Assembly (NCBI GenBank): GCA_023249255.1
Contig: JAHFCY010000048.1
Coordinates: 1-16,089, forward strand
Length of the DNA stretch: 16,089 bases
Origin: Candidatus Lindowiibacteriota bacterium
GTDB lineage: Bacteria > Lindowbacteria > 2-12-FULL-62-27
Direction: 5' to 3'
The translations under genes were made by a program, and so were the position numbers. Each line of letters opens with the position of its first letter. Position 1 is the first letter of the stretch. The notes under the pieces were generated by a model. It was not told the origin of the DNA and did no database searches. It saw nothing but the letters and a program-made list of their open reading frames with translations. Positions 1 through 6,465 of the stretch are shown in pieces.

Positions 1-1223
1 TCCGGTGAACGAACCTCGAAAACAATCTCGGCATAGTGTTTCTCACCGAGCCTGGCCAATTCTTTTTCAAATTCTTCTTTCTCCCGGTCAGTTCCGAAAT
101 CGATGAAACTACCAGCGGTCTCTTTCCGGATTCGTCGACACAATGATTCCTCCATCTCGTCCGATAAGGGAACAACATGCAACATGTCATTCTTCCCCAT
201 GAGGCCGGAACAAATCGAGGGCGCAAGGGCGCGATGTGCGACTGCCAGGGATTCCGTACCGTCCGATCGCACGAGAGCGTCCAGAATGGTCAACACGTCG
301 AAGATTGGCAGTCGTTCCGACAACAGATCCTGAAAAAGAGCATGGATGCGGTCGAGTCCGAATCGTTCCATCGCCCAGGTAACCATCATCTCATCCTCCG
401 CCTTGGCTTTATCAAGGAGCTTTTGCGTCTGGTCCATCGACAATAATACCGCCGCGTGATGGACCAGAAATTCATACATGTGTCCGAGCACCACCGTGAC
501 CGGATCCAAAATATAGTAACCGGATTTCTCGGCAAGCTCCCGCTGTTCAGGCTTGATCCATACAGACGGGGAATGTCTGTCAGGATCAAGGCACGGAATC
601 CCGTCTATCTCATGATCGATGTCCTTGGTTCTGATGGCCAATACCCGGTCGGGGTAGAGAATGCCGGATTCGTTTGGCCTGCCTCTAAGGATAAAAGCGT
701 ATTCTTGGGCCGCAAGGTTCAAGTCATCACGTATGCGGACAGGCGGGAGGAGGACTCCGAGGTTGGAAGCCATCGACGTGCGCACAACATCGCATAGATG
801 GACAAATGCCTCATCCCCGGAAAACTCGGCCCTGACGAGATCGATCAGCCCATATCCGATTTTCAGTTCTATGGTTGTGACAATTTGCGGGTCGCAATCC
901 TTGTAAAAATATGTCCTGGAAGGACGATCGATCCTGTAGAAGACCGCCAATGCCGTAGCCACTGGCTCAAAATACTGGGGCGGGATTTCCTCTTCGACTC
1001 GGACATTTTCATACAGATTACGAGTGAGAACGTTGTCTTCGTAGAATGGTAATCCGATCTGCTTTGCGAGCCGAATCACATGCGCGCCATCCGGCCCTGA
1101 CCACTTTCCAATGACCCGAGGGGTCTGATCCTGATTGGGACGGTACGAAAGCGCGACAGCCATATCTGTCTCTGAAACAATAACAACGTCATAATCGTCT
1201 TTCGGTTGAATTTGTATGTTCAT
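1..1223 (-). CDS. Soluble FlhB-C/FlhA-C fusion protein (partial, C-terminus beyond the window)
   Basis: The frame is open for 407 codons from ATG 1223 to the window edge. Residues about 12-98 match the cytoplasmic domain of FlhB/YscU: MAVALSY (21-27), TPRVIGK, then LPFYEDNVLTRNLY (58-71) and EEEIPPQYFEPVATALAVFYR (77-97, seen as EEEIPP followed by a VATALA helix). Residues about 115-407 match the cytoplasmic domain of FlhA: IGYGLIDLV (122-130), LPPVRIRDDLNL (159-170), QEYAFILRG, LYPDRVLAI, GIPCLDPD, VWIKPEQ (221-227), ILDPVTVV, LLSERLPIFDVLTILDAL, then a final-subdomain-like tail. FlhA usually ends a few tens of residues later, so I expect about 440-450 residues in all. No membrane segment or signal peptide is present; the protein should be cytosolic. 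The FlhB autocleavage site NPTH is SETD here (17-20). GGAGG at 1229-1233, inside the end of the upstream gene, sets the start and implies translational coupling. The domain match is clear by eye; the function is unknown. Confidence 0.88.
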   Translation of the reverse strand, partial: MNIQIQPKDDYDVVIVSETDMAVALSYRPNQDQTPRVIGKWSGPDGAHVIRLAKQIGLPFYEDNVLTRNLYENVRVEEEIPPQYFEPVATALAVFYRIDRPSRTYFYKDCDPQIVTTIELKIGYGLIDLVRAEFSGDEAFVHLCDVVRTSMASNLGVLLPPVRIRDDLNLAAQEYAFILRGRPNESGILYPDRVLAIRTKDIDHEIDGIPCLDPDRHSPSVWIKPEQRELAEKSGYYILDPVTVVLGHMYEFLVHHAAVLLSMDQTQKLLDKAKAEDEMMVTWAMERFGLDRIHALFQDLLSERLPIFDVLTILDALVRSDGTESLAVAHRALAPSICSGLMGKNDMLHVVPLSDEMEESLCRRIRKETAGSFIDFGTDREKEEFEKELARLGEKHYAEIVFEVRSP

Positions 1224-1225
1224 CG

Positions 1226-2950
1226 TTACCTCCTCGACGCTTTGTCCAACAGCATGGACGAGTGTTGAATGGTCATTGCTTTCAAGTGGGAAACCATAAT
1301 TTCTACGGGATCGGCCACTGTGAATCCATTTTTGGTCGCGAGTTTCGCGTCCTTCGGCCTGATCCACAATGCCGCGGTGCCCGTTGTTGGCTCTTTTATG
1401 AACCACCCTGGAACGGGTTTCGGGTCACTGTCGGATTGCCGGGCCAGCAGGCGGTTCGGCATAATCTCAAACGACGCGATTTTGCAGTCTTTGATCAGGA
1501 TCTGGTATTCATTGGGGCTTAATGCCGACCAGTTTCTGATCCTGACTCTCGGCAAGCGAATTCTGCGGATCTTCAGCATTGATGTTCTTAATTCCCCGAT
1601 TTCATGGATTAGTTTGTGTCCCCGTTGCCCGATGACAGACAGAAGATTTTCGCCGAGCGCAATCTCCAGATCGTCTGGCAATGTCTGGATATCACCGTCG
1701 ACCGGCGCTTTCTCTCTATTTGAGGAGCCGATGGGGGTTTTCGGCTGGGATCCGTTTCCGCTCTTGTATCGTCCATTATGGGCAAGCACAGTTGCGACAT
1801 CTGAGTAATACTTTGGCGGAATCTTCCACCCGGTATAGACCTTGAAGAGGCCGCCCGCCAGCCGATCATTTTCTAAAATGGGTGTGCACTGACGCTTGAT
1901 GGTTTCCAAGACTCTCTGCACTGCCGGCCCCTCGATTTTGACGGTAACAACAGGCGCATCGATCTTGTCACCATCGTAGGCCAGTCCAATCAGCATACTT
2001 TTTTTGGAGTCGGTTATGGCGGCATTCATGACAAGCGGTGACTCCGGGACGATGTCCCAGAGTCGTCCCTGCCTCGCGAGCGTCCGAAGCCTTTGTTGAA
2101 TTGCGGGCCTGCCTGCCCCATAAAGAGATTTCAGTGTTTTTTCGGCCCCTTTATGCTCGATCATCACGCTCCGAACGAATCGATGAAACCTTCCGGGACC
2201 CAGACCGTTGAGATAGGTGACCGCTACTCGTGAGCTTTCATATAGCAGGTATGACGCTCCTTTTTTGCGAAAACGCCAAAAACATTTCTTTGCAATAAGC
2301 CGAAGACGATCGTTAAACTCCGTCGTCATGACGCATTGATTCCTTTGATAGGACTCGTGGGTACGTCGATACTTCAGTTTCTCCCATTCTTCCTGCACCC
2401 AGCAGGCCAAGCCCTCAGAGAGCCAGTTTGGATAATTATGGCCCGCCTTATGCCCCCAAAAACAATGGGCCAGTTCATGGACCGCGGTGTTTTTGTCAGA
2501 ATAGTTTTTCCAGTGTACGGGATGAATATTCATGTATACGATGGGGCTGGATACAATCACGCGAGCTTCCGACGACTCGGATTTATTATCCTCCTTCGCC
2601 AGAGGCCTTGCCCACGCCGGAAAAACGGATTCCGGCACCTGCCATTTTGCGACGAAAAGCCGGATTTTAGGCGGGATCGGCCAGCGGTAGCTGTGAAACC
2701 ACCGGGTTATAAATAGCATGGCTTCGAAAAAGTTGTTTAAAAGGTCTGGGGGAACCTCCCTCAGGCTCGGTTGCCTATATACCTCAACGGGTGGTCGCAG
2801 GGAGGAAACGAATGTCCCGTCCCGGACGTAATATTCGGGTACCCTGTTTTGTTTACAGAATTTTCGCCACTTCCGGGTGTTTGGTAGAATCCGGACATAT
2901 TTTCTGGAACTCATATGTTGATAGCGCTCAGACCGTAAGTTGTTCCTCAT
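1226..2950 (-). CDS. Zinc metallopeptidase fused to FlhB-C-like and truncated FlhA-C-like domains
   Basis: A 574-residue cytosolic protein. Residues about 1-300 are a gluzincin (peptidase MA-type) domain: HELAH at 158-162 supplies two zinc-binding histidines and the catalytic glutamate, and WLSEGLACW (176-184) supplies the third ligand E179. Residues about 305-397 are an FlhB-C-like domain (MLIGLAYD 319-326, APVVTVK, ILENDRLAGGLF 358-369, IPPKYYSDVATVLA 377-390). A polar linker (about 398-425) follows. Residues about 426-574 are an FlhA-C-like domain: LPRVRIRNW (466-474), NEYQILIKD (480-488), MPNRLLA, LWIRPKDA (528-535), VADPVEIMVSHL. It stops where FlhA would continue into its last subdomains. 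The aligned NPTH autocleavage position reads SKKS (315-318). AAGGA six bases before ATG 2950 supports this start. The stop lies two bases before the next gene, whose product repeats the FlhB-C/FlhA-C arrangement. Metallopeptidase and export-gate calls are sequence matches; the substrate is unknown. Confidence 0.88.
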   Translation of the reverse strand: MRNNLRSERYQHMSSRKYVRILPNTRKWRKFCKQNRVPEYYVRDGTFVSSLRPPVEVYRQPSLREVPPDLLNNFFEAMLFITRWFHSYRWPIPPKIRLFVAKWQVPESVFPAWARPLAKEDNKSESSEARVIVSSPIVYMNIHPVHWKNYSDKNTAVHELAHCFWGHKAGHNYPNWLSEGLACWVQEEWEKLKYRRTHESYQRNQCVMTTEFNDRLRLIAKKCFWRFRKKGASYLLYESSRVAVTYLNGLGPGRFHRFVRSVMIEHKGAEKTLKSLYGAGRPAIQQRLRTLARQGRLWDIVPESPLVMNAAITDSKKSMLIGLAYDGDKIDAPVVTVKIEGPAVQRVLETIKRQCTPILENDRLAGGLFKVYTGWKIPPKYYSDVATVLAHNGRYKSGNGSQPKTPIGSSNREKAPVDGDIQTLPDDLEIALGENLLSVIGQRGHKLIHEIGELRTSMLKIRRIRLPRVRIRNWSALSPNEYQILIKDCKIASFEIMPNRLLARQSDSDPKPVPGWFIKEPTTGTAALWIRPKDAKLATKNGFTVADPVEIMVSHLKAMTIQHSSMLLDKASRR

Positions 2951-3010
2951 TCTCCATCCTTTCCCGCGTCCCGAGTCTATTTCTCAAAAATGACTTTCAG
3001 TTCCGGATAC

Positions 3011-3196
3011 TCATTCGTCGTCTTCCTCGATATCATCGGGTGATTCCTGCGTCCCCAAATCGGGATGTTTAAGCAATCGCGTTTTTGCTTCCTTCTTGAG
3101 GAAGGCTTTATACGCCTTCTCACTCTTCTCTCTGATCTTCGGGGTCTCCTTCATGGGTTTCGTTTTTCCGGTTCGTCTTCTTTTTTTAGTGTTCAT
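3011..3196 (-). CDS. Small charge-segregated protein, unknown function
   Basis: A 61-residue protein with a strongly basic N-terminal half (KKRRR at 4-8, many lysines to about residue 43) and an acidic C-terminus (DDIEEDDE, 54-61). It has no membrane segment, cysteine or recognisable domain. GGAG eight bases before ATG 3196 is a good ribosome binding site. The gene sits 27 bases after the 71-residue gene and 60 bases before the peptidase fusion, all on one strand, so it is probably co-transcribed. The basic half could bind nucleic acid, or the whole could be a disordered adaptor or export-substrate-like peptide for the FlhA/FlhB domains next door; neither idea is shown by the sequence. Confidence 0.6.
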   Translation of the reverse strand: MNTKKRRRTGKTKPMKETPKIREKSEKAYKAFLKKEAKTRLLKHPDLGTQESPDDIEEDDE

Positions 3197-3223
3197 GAAG
3201 CACTCCGCCTCTACGGGTATGTG

Positions 3224-3439
3224 TCAGTCATAAATTTCGGCCAGATCGTCGGTCAGACCCTTGGCCAATTTGAGGATGTCCCTTTTGTCTGCCGGCTTTG
3301 AATCTATTGAAAGACTCTTGAGGATGTCGATCACATCTTGCCTATCCTTTGCCATCAATCTCTGGGTCCGCAGACTCTTCCACTCGGCGGCAGTAACTTT
3401 GCCCACAAGTTCCTTCGGAAGACCCTTGTTCATATTCAT
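3224..3439 (-). CDS. Small helical protein, unknown function (71 aa)
   Basis: I place the start at ATG 3439 rather than at an earlier ATG at 3496, because it makes an ATGA overlap with the stop of the 222-residue gene and is preceded by AAGGGTGG, a usable ribosome binding site; the earlier start would overlap the upstream gene by about 60 bases. The product is polar and probably mostly helical (VTAAEWKSLRTQRLM, then alternating acidic and lysine-rich helices to DDLAEIYD). I recognise no domain. The ATGA overlap implies coupled translation and equal output with the 222-residue protein, so the two may form a complex. Position in the operon links it to the FlhB/FlhA-type fusions. Confidence 0.62.
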   Translation of the reverse strand: MNMNKGLPKELVGKVTAAEWKSLRTQRLMAKDRQDVIDILKSLSIDSKPADKRDILKLAKGLTDDLAEIYD

Positions 3440-4104
3440 TCCACCCTTCGCGTCCGATTCCGCGCGAACGCGTCCTTTGCGGTGCGTATCGCCCAATCAA
3501 CAAATGTGCAGTTGAAACATTCAATGACGTCGTCCGCGTCAATTTCCTTTGCCCTATTCTTAGCCGCTTCAAAATAGCGGGCGTCTTCAAAAGTGTATAA
3601 GAGTTCGGCCAGTGCCTCTTGATTGCGCTTGACGATGTCTCCGGGTCGAGCGAGGGAATATTCGCTGATATCGATCATCAGCCGGATCAGTTCCTCGACC
3701 GTATCCGGAGGAACGCGCCGTTGAACTTGTTGGACTTTCACGCCAACGGCTGCCGAGCGGATCATCTGAAAAAGGCCGTACCAGAACATACCGTCCTCAT
3801 AAAGTTCGTGCTTCAGAAAATAGTCCCGGTGCTTGCTCACAAGTTCCAGGCCTTCCCGGGCGAGCGTTAAAAGTGCAGCGAAAAGTTTTGCCTCCGGCCG
3901 GTGGACGGCATGGAAGTGCATTTCCTCGCCTTTGGGATTGTATTGCTTTTCGAGTCTCCGGAGCTTGGAGTGCACGACGGCGAAATCCTTCACAACCGGA
4001 TTTCCCGCCCCTCTCCGGTTTATGTGCGCTTCGGACAGATTTTTTACGTTTTTCCCGCGCGGCCTCTTTTTCGTTACTCGTTTTGCCCCCGGGCCGCGCT
4101 TCAT
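3436..4104 (-). CDS. Helical protein of unknown function (222 aa)
   Basis: Unrecognised. The first 35 residues are basic and probably disordered (KRVTKKRPRGK). Residues about 40-60 look like a charged helix or short coiled coil. The rest is a run of predicted helices containing HFHAVHRPEAK (63-73) and several aromatic residues (FWYGLF). No membrane segment stands out. Two late cysteines (C-x2-C in CFNC) are too few for a zinc site on their own. The start ATG 4104 overlaps the stop of the ribbon-helix-helix gene as ATGA, and its own stop overlaps the next start the same way, so translation of three genes is chained. Being second in an operon behind a DNA-binding protein could suggest a partner of that protein, but its role is not evident. 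Confidence 0.72.
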   Translation of the reverse strand: MKRGPGAKRVTKKRPRGKNVKNLSEAHINRRGAGNPVVKDFAVVHSKLRRLEKQYNPKGEEMHFHAVHRPEAKLFAALLTLAREGLELVSKHRDYFLKHELYEDGMFWYGLFQMIRSAAVGVKVQQVQRRVPPDTVEELIRLMIDISEYSLARPGDIVKRNQEALAELLYTFEDARYFEAAKNRAKEIDADDVIECFNCTFVDWAIRTAKDAFARNRTRRVE

Positions 4105-4349
4105 TTCATCGGCCTTCCACCTTTGAGGTCGGACGTTCTATGGGGAAACCTCTTGCCGCTTTTCTTCTCCAGCTTGTACACAGCATCCCTAAATGCCCTC
4201 TCGGCAAGGTCCGAGAGCGTCAGACCCGGCGTCCAGAAGACCGAGTTTTTGACCTGGTCGATAACGTCGACCGGCACGTGGACGGTCAGGCGCTCCTTGG
4301 CGATTTTTTCGGATTTCTCCCGTTTTATGGGTTTTGATGTCGGACTCAT
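4101..4349 (-). CDS. Ribbon-helix-helix DNA-binding protein, probable autorepressor
   Basis: An 82-residue protein. A lysine-rich N-terminal arm (1-18) is followed by a strand ERLTVHVPVDVIDQVKNSV and a helix-turn-helix-like segment WTPGLTLSDLAERAFRDAV, then KLEKKSGKRFPHR and a GGRPMK tail. This layout is typical of small ribbon-helix-helix (MetJ/Arc) proteins seen on plasmids and phages, some linked to partition or toxin-antitoxin loci. I chose ATG 4349 because GAGAGG lies five bases upstream; the longer frame would begin with TTG 4421, which is itself the -35 hexamer of a strong promoter and so cannot be the start. The gene is first in the operon, and repeated CGTATAT boxes lie in its promoter, consistent with autoregulation. 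A partition role is less likely: no ParA-type ATPase is visible nearby. Confidence 0.8.
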   Translation of the reverse strand: MSPTSKPIKREKSEKIAKERLTVHVPVDVIDQVKNSVFWTPGLTLSDLAERAFRDAVYKLEKKSGKRFPHRTSDLKGGRPMK

Positions 4350-4365
4350 GACAGCCTCTCTCTCC

Positions 4366-4380
4366 GGGGCTATCGGCCCC
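4366..4380 (-). other. Leader hairpin just upstream of the RHH ribosome binding site
   Basis: The minus strand reads GGGGC-CGATA-GCCCC, a five-base-pair all-GC stem with a five-base loop. It starts about six bases from the predicted 5' end of the transcript and ends four bases before the ribosome binding site region. It could protect the 5' end of the mRNA or tune initiation. It is too short and lacks a following T-run, so it is not a terminator. Confidence 0.4.
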
Positions 4381-4389
4381 TTGTATGGC

Positions 4390-4416
4390 CGTATATTAAT
4401 AAATGGGAACGTATAT
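4390..4416. promoter_or_regulatory. Candidate operator: two CGTATAT boxes 20 bp apart
   Basis: CGTATAT occurs at 4390-4396 and again at 4410-4416, in the same orientation and 20 bases apart, close to two helical turns. The first box overlaps the -10 hexamer and the second reaches the -35. Tandem boxes on one DNA face are a common binding pattern for ribbon-helix-helix repressors, and the first gene of this operon encodes such a protein. Binding is inferred, not shown. Confidence 0.45.
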
Positions 4417-4421
4417 GTCAA
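4393..4421 (-). promoter_or_regulatory. Sigma70-type promoter of the RHH/FlhB-FlhA operon
   Basis: On the minus strand TTGACA (4421-4416) and TAATAT (4398-4393) are separated by exactly 17 bases: a consensus -35 and a five-of-six -10 at ideal spacing. Transcription should begin near A4386, giving a leader of about 37 nt before ATG 4349. It is the only strong promoter I see for the genes from 4349 to the left edge. Confidence 0.8.
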
Positions 4422-4538
4422 GTAATATTTGCGGGTTTCTCATAAATCAGGATATGCTCTCAGAAGTGGGGCTGGCAGAACATTTCAGGGCAAGCATCTC
4501 AAGCGGACAAACCACCGCCACCGCGCTGTCGAAATCGT
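4422..4538. other. Intergenic gap after the GIY-YIG gene
   Basis: These 117 bases lie between the stop of the GIY-YIG gene and the -35 of the next operon on the same strand. I see no convincing hairpin with a T-run, so readthrough from the upstream operon into the RHH operon is possible. Confidence 0.4.
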
Positions 4539-5453
4539 CTAAAATCTATTCTCCGGAACTTTTAGATAGCAGTCGGGCCATCCTCTAGCCCTACAGCGTT
4601 TTTTAAATGGGATGTCCCATTTGCTTAACGAGAGATCCAATACCTTTTGGAGTCTGTCGGACTCACGGACAAACCAGATTAAAATTGCCGATGCGGCCTC
4701 AACGAGCAACACAGCTTGCTGAAGATAAGCAAATGCGGGTTCCTGATCTGTACCACGATTGTCGTTGGTAACGACACTAACTTCATTCCAAAAAGATATC
4801 AGGAGCGCTTCCGCGGCTTCCAGCGTATCCAACGCAAAAGTTTGCTCAACTCCTTCCGGCGAAACAAAAATCCACCAAAGGGGCTTCCTCTTTTTGAAAT
4901 GATCAACCGATCGTGTATGAAATTCGGTTGTATTGCCAACGTAAAGTCCCTCCGATAATCGCAGAAAATATACTCCACGGCGCTTTGCAAGAGACTTGCC
5001 TTCGGGCCTCTGCTTCCCTAAATAAACGCGCAATCTTGGAACAGAAGGGTTGCGCAGTGTGATCACAAATTCTTTATAGGTCCTCTTTTTGCCCGATTTG
5101 GGTGATTCCAACGAGTAGATTGGATCCCATGATAGCTGTCGAACAATATTATGAGGCGGAAGATACAGTAAGCGCCAGTTCTTGTCCTCATCTGTCCAGC
5201 CCTTTTCTTCCGGGCGGGGTTCGGTATTTCTTTCCGACAAGAGAGGGGGTCTGGCTTTACGTAGATTTTGAATTAAAACATGAGGCGCTCCGCCGCTGAT
5301 AGTAGATAATCCGAGTTCTTTTCGGGCGGCCTGAACTTGATTTTTAACCAAGTCCTCGACTTTGGGTTGTTTCCGGGCAATCAGTCTTTCCCAGGCTAGG
5401 ATTCTCAAGAAGACAGCGTTAAGAGGGTCGTCGTAAGTCAGAGGCAGAGCCAT
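4539..5453 (-). CDS. GIY-YIG-fold nuclease family protein
   Basis: A 304-residue protein. The nuclease core is at about 158-216: GVYFL (160-164) stands for the GIY motif, LYVG (170-173) for YIG, then TTEFHTRSVDHF supplies the conserved arginine R181 and histidine H185, and LEAAEALLI (211-219) supplies the glutamate expected to bind the metal (E212 or E215). GIY-YIG domains cut DNA and occur in homing endonucleases, restriction enzymes and UvrC. The first 150 residues are unrecognised. Residues about 240-262 are a hydrophobic helix (AYLQQAVLLVEAASAILIW) that could be a buried helix or a weak membrane segment. ATG 5453 follows the stop of the 336-residue gene by one base, so the pair is almost certainly co-translated. 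The core motifs are degenerate but in the right order and spacing. It may be an effector nuclease of the adjacent helicase/PLD cassette. Confidence 0.72.
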   Translation of the reverse strand: MALPLTYDDPLNAVFLRILAWERLIARKQPKVEDLVKNQVQAARKELGLSTISGGAPHVLIQNLRKARPPLLSERNTEPRPEEKGWTDEDKNWRLLYLPPHNIVRQLSWDPIYSLESPKSGKKRTYKEFVITLRNPSVPRLRVYLGKQRPEGKSLAKRRGVYFLRLSEGLYVGNTTEFHTRSVDHFKKRKPLWWIFVSPEGVEQTFALDTLEAAEALLISFWNEVSVVTNDNRGTDQEPAFAYLQQAVLLVEAASAILIWFVRESDRLQKVLDLSLSKWDIPFKKRCRARGWPDCYLKVPENRF

Positions 5454-5454
5454 A

Positions 5455-6465
5455 TCAGATAGGCATTTCTGAACGAATGTTGGCCAGAATATTTTTCTGG
5501 TCCAACTTGACGAGATTTGTGACCGTCATAGCCAGATCCACATGCCTATCTCTTGCATAAATTCTCAATGCGTTTTTCTCTGACGGCACATAGTCTTTAG
5601 GCAGGTGTTTTGCTCGCGTCAATTTCGCCTGTTTGGCCCCCTCGAAATTTCTGGCTACGGCGGAACTCCACATGGCGGTTCTGATCACGGTCAACTCATC
5701 GAGGAATAAGACCGTTGCATCTCCATTGGACAATTTAACCAGCGACGCGGGTATCGCGGTCATCCCCTTGCTCTGTAACTGTTCAAATTTTTCAATCTCT
5801 CCCGGCTCTTGGCTTTTCACATATTCAATCGCAAAAACAGAATTGTCACCAATCTTTGCCTTGAACTTCCCCGTCTTTTGCAGACGAATCATGATTGTGT
5901 TGAGGTCTATCCGACGGCCCTGTGTAACCAAGCCAGCAATGTTTTCGGGGACAACCCCGTAATCGTTAGGCGCCCGGGGGGCGGAGAGAACCTCCGCCAT
6001 ATCGCGGGGAGCCTCCGGGACAGCTATCCGCTCCCGAAACCCGTGTCCTTTCCGTAGTTTGTCGATGAGCTTGGCATTTTCCACAGAAACCGTCACATGG
6101 ATCTTTTCCATTCCTCTTTCAATAACCATCGTGTCCCCGGAAGCATATTTCGAAAAATCGGCGGCAGAGGAAGTGATTTTGGCCTTGCGGGCCCCATCGG
6201 GATCCTGCACACGGACAGCACAACGAAAAAGGCATCGGGACAAGTCGAACTCGTTTTGAGTCAGGGCTACGGATCGTCCGCCAGCGGTAACCGTCCTGGA
6301 TCCGTAATCGATCTGTCCGTTCGTGTCCACAGTGGCCGTGATCTTTTCAAAAAGACTGCCGGACCCGTCGTTCAGCAGCCGGAGCCGGAATCGGAGGCCG
6401 TCCTCGACCTCGACAGCGATTCGGCCTGACGTTTGAAATGCCTTTAGCGCGTGAGTGATATTCAC
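5455..6465 (-). CDS. Unrecognised protein paired with the GIY-YIG nuclease (336 aa)
   Basis: No family recognised. The start is GTG 6465, with AAGGAG about 11 bases upstream, slightly long spacing. The first 100 residues look beta-rich (GRIAVEVEDGLRFRLRLL, then regular polar/hydrophobic alternation). Residues about 110-150 resemble a further alpha/beta segment (DTMVIERGMEKIHVTVSVENAK). The C-terminal part carries a lysine/arginine-rich stretch (NFEGAKQAKLTRAKHL, about 275-290). It has no membrane segment or signal peptide. The gene leads a two-gene unit and ends one base before the GIY-YIG gene, so it probably acts with that nuclease, for example as a DNA-recognition, activator or immunity partner. 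This role is inferred from position only. Confidence 0.68.
   Translation of the reverse strand: MNITHALKAFQTSGRIAVEVEDGLRFRLRLLNDGSGSLFEKITATVDTNGQIDYGSRTVTAGGRSVALTQNEFDLSRCLFRCAVRVQDPDGARKAKITSSAADFSKYASGDTMVIERGMEKIHVTVSVENAKLIDKLRKGHGFRERIAVPEAPRDMAEVLSAPRAPNDYGVVPENIAGLVTQGRRIDLNTIMIRLQKTGKFKAKIGDNSVFAIEYVKSQEPGEIEKFEQLQSKGMTAIPASLVKLSNGDATVLFLDELTVIRTAMWSSAVARNFEGAKQAKLTRAKHLPKDYVPSEKNALRIYARDRHVDLAMTVTNLVKLDQKNILANIRSEMPI

Noticed and set aside
1-1223. A decayed or truncated ordinary flagellar gene.
   Set aside because: The frame is intact, has its own strong ribosome binding site and a natural N-terminus before the FlhB-C part, and the neighbouring gene repeats the same domain order.
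4101-4349. Antitoxin of a toxin-antitoxin pair with the 222-residue protein as toxin.
   Set aside because: The order and overlap fit, but the 222-residue protein has no recognisable toxin fold and is much larger than RelE or PIN toxins.
3833-4425. Plus-strand frames of 97-174 codons over the 222-residue and RHH genes.
   Set aside because: They are shadows of minus-strand genes that are joined by ATGA overlaps and carry recognisable protein features.
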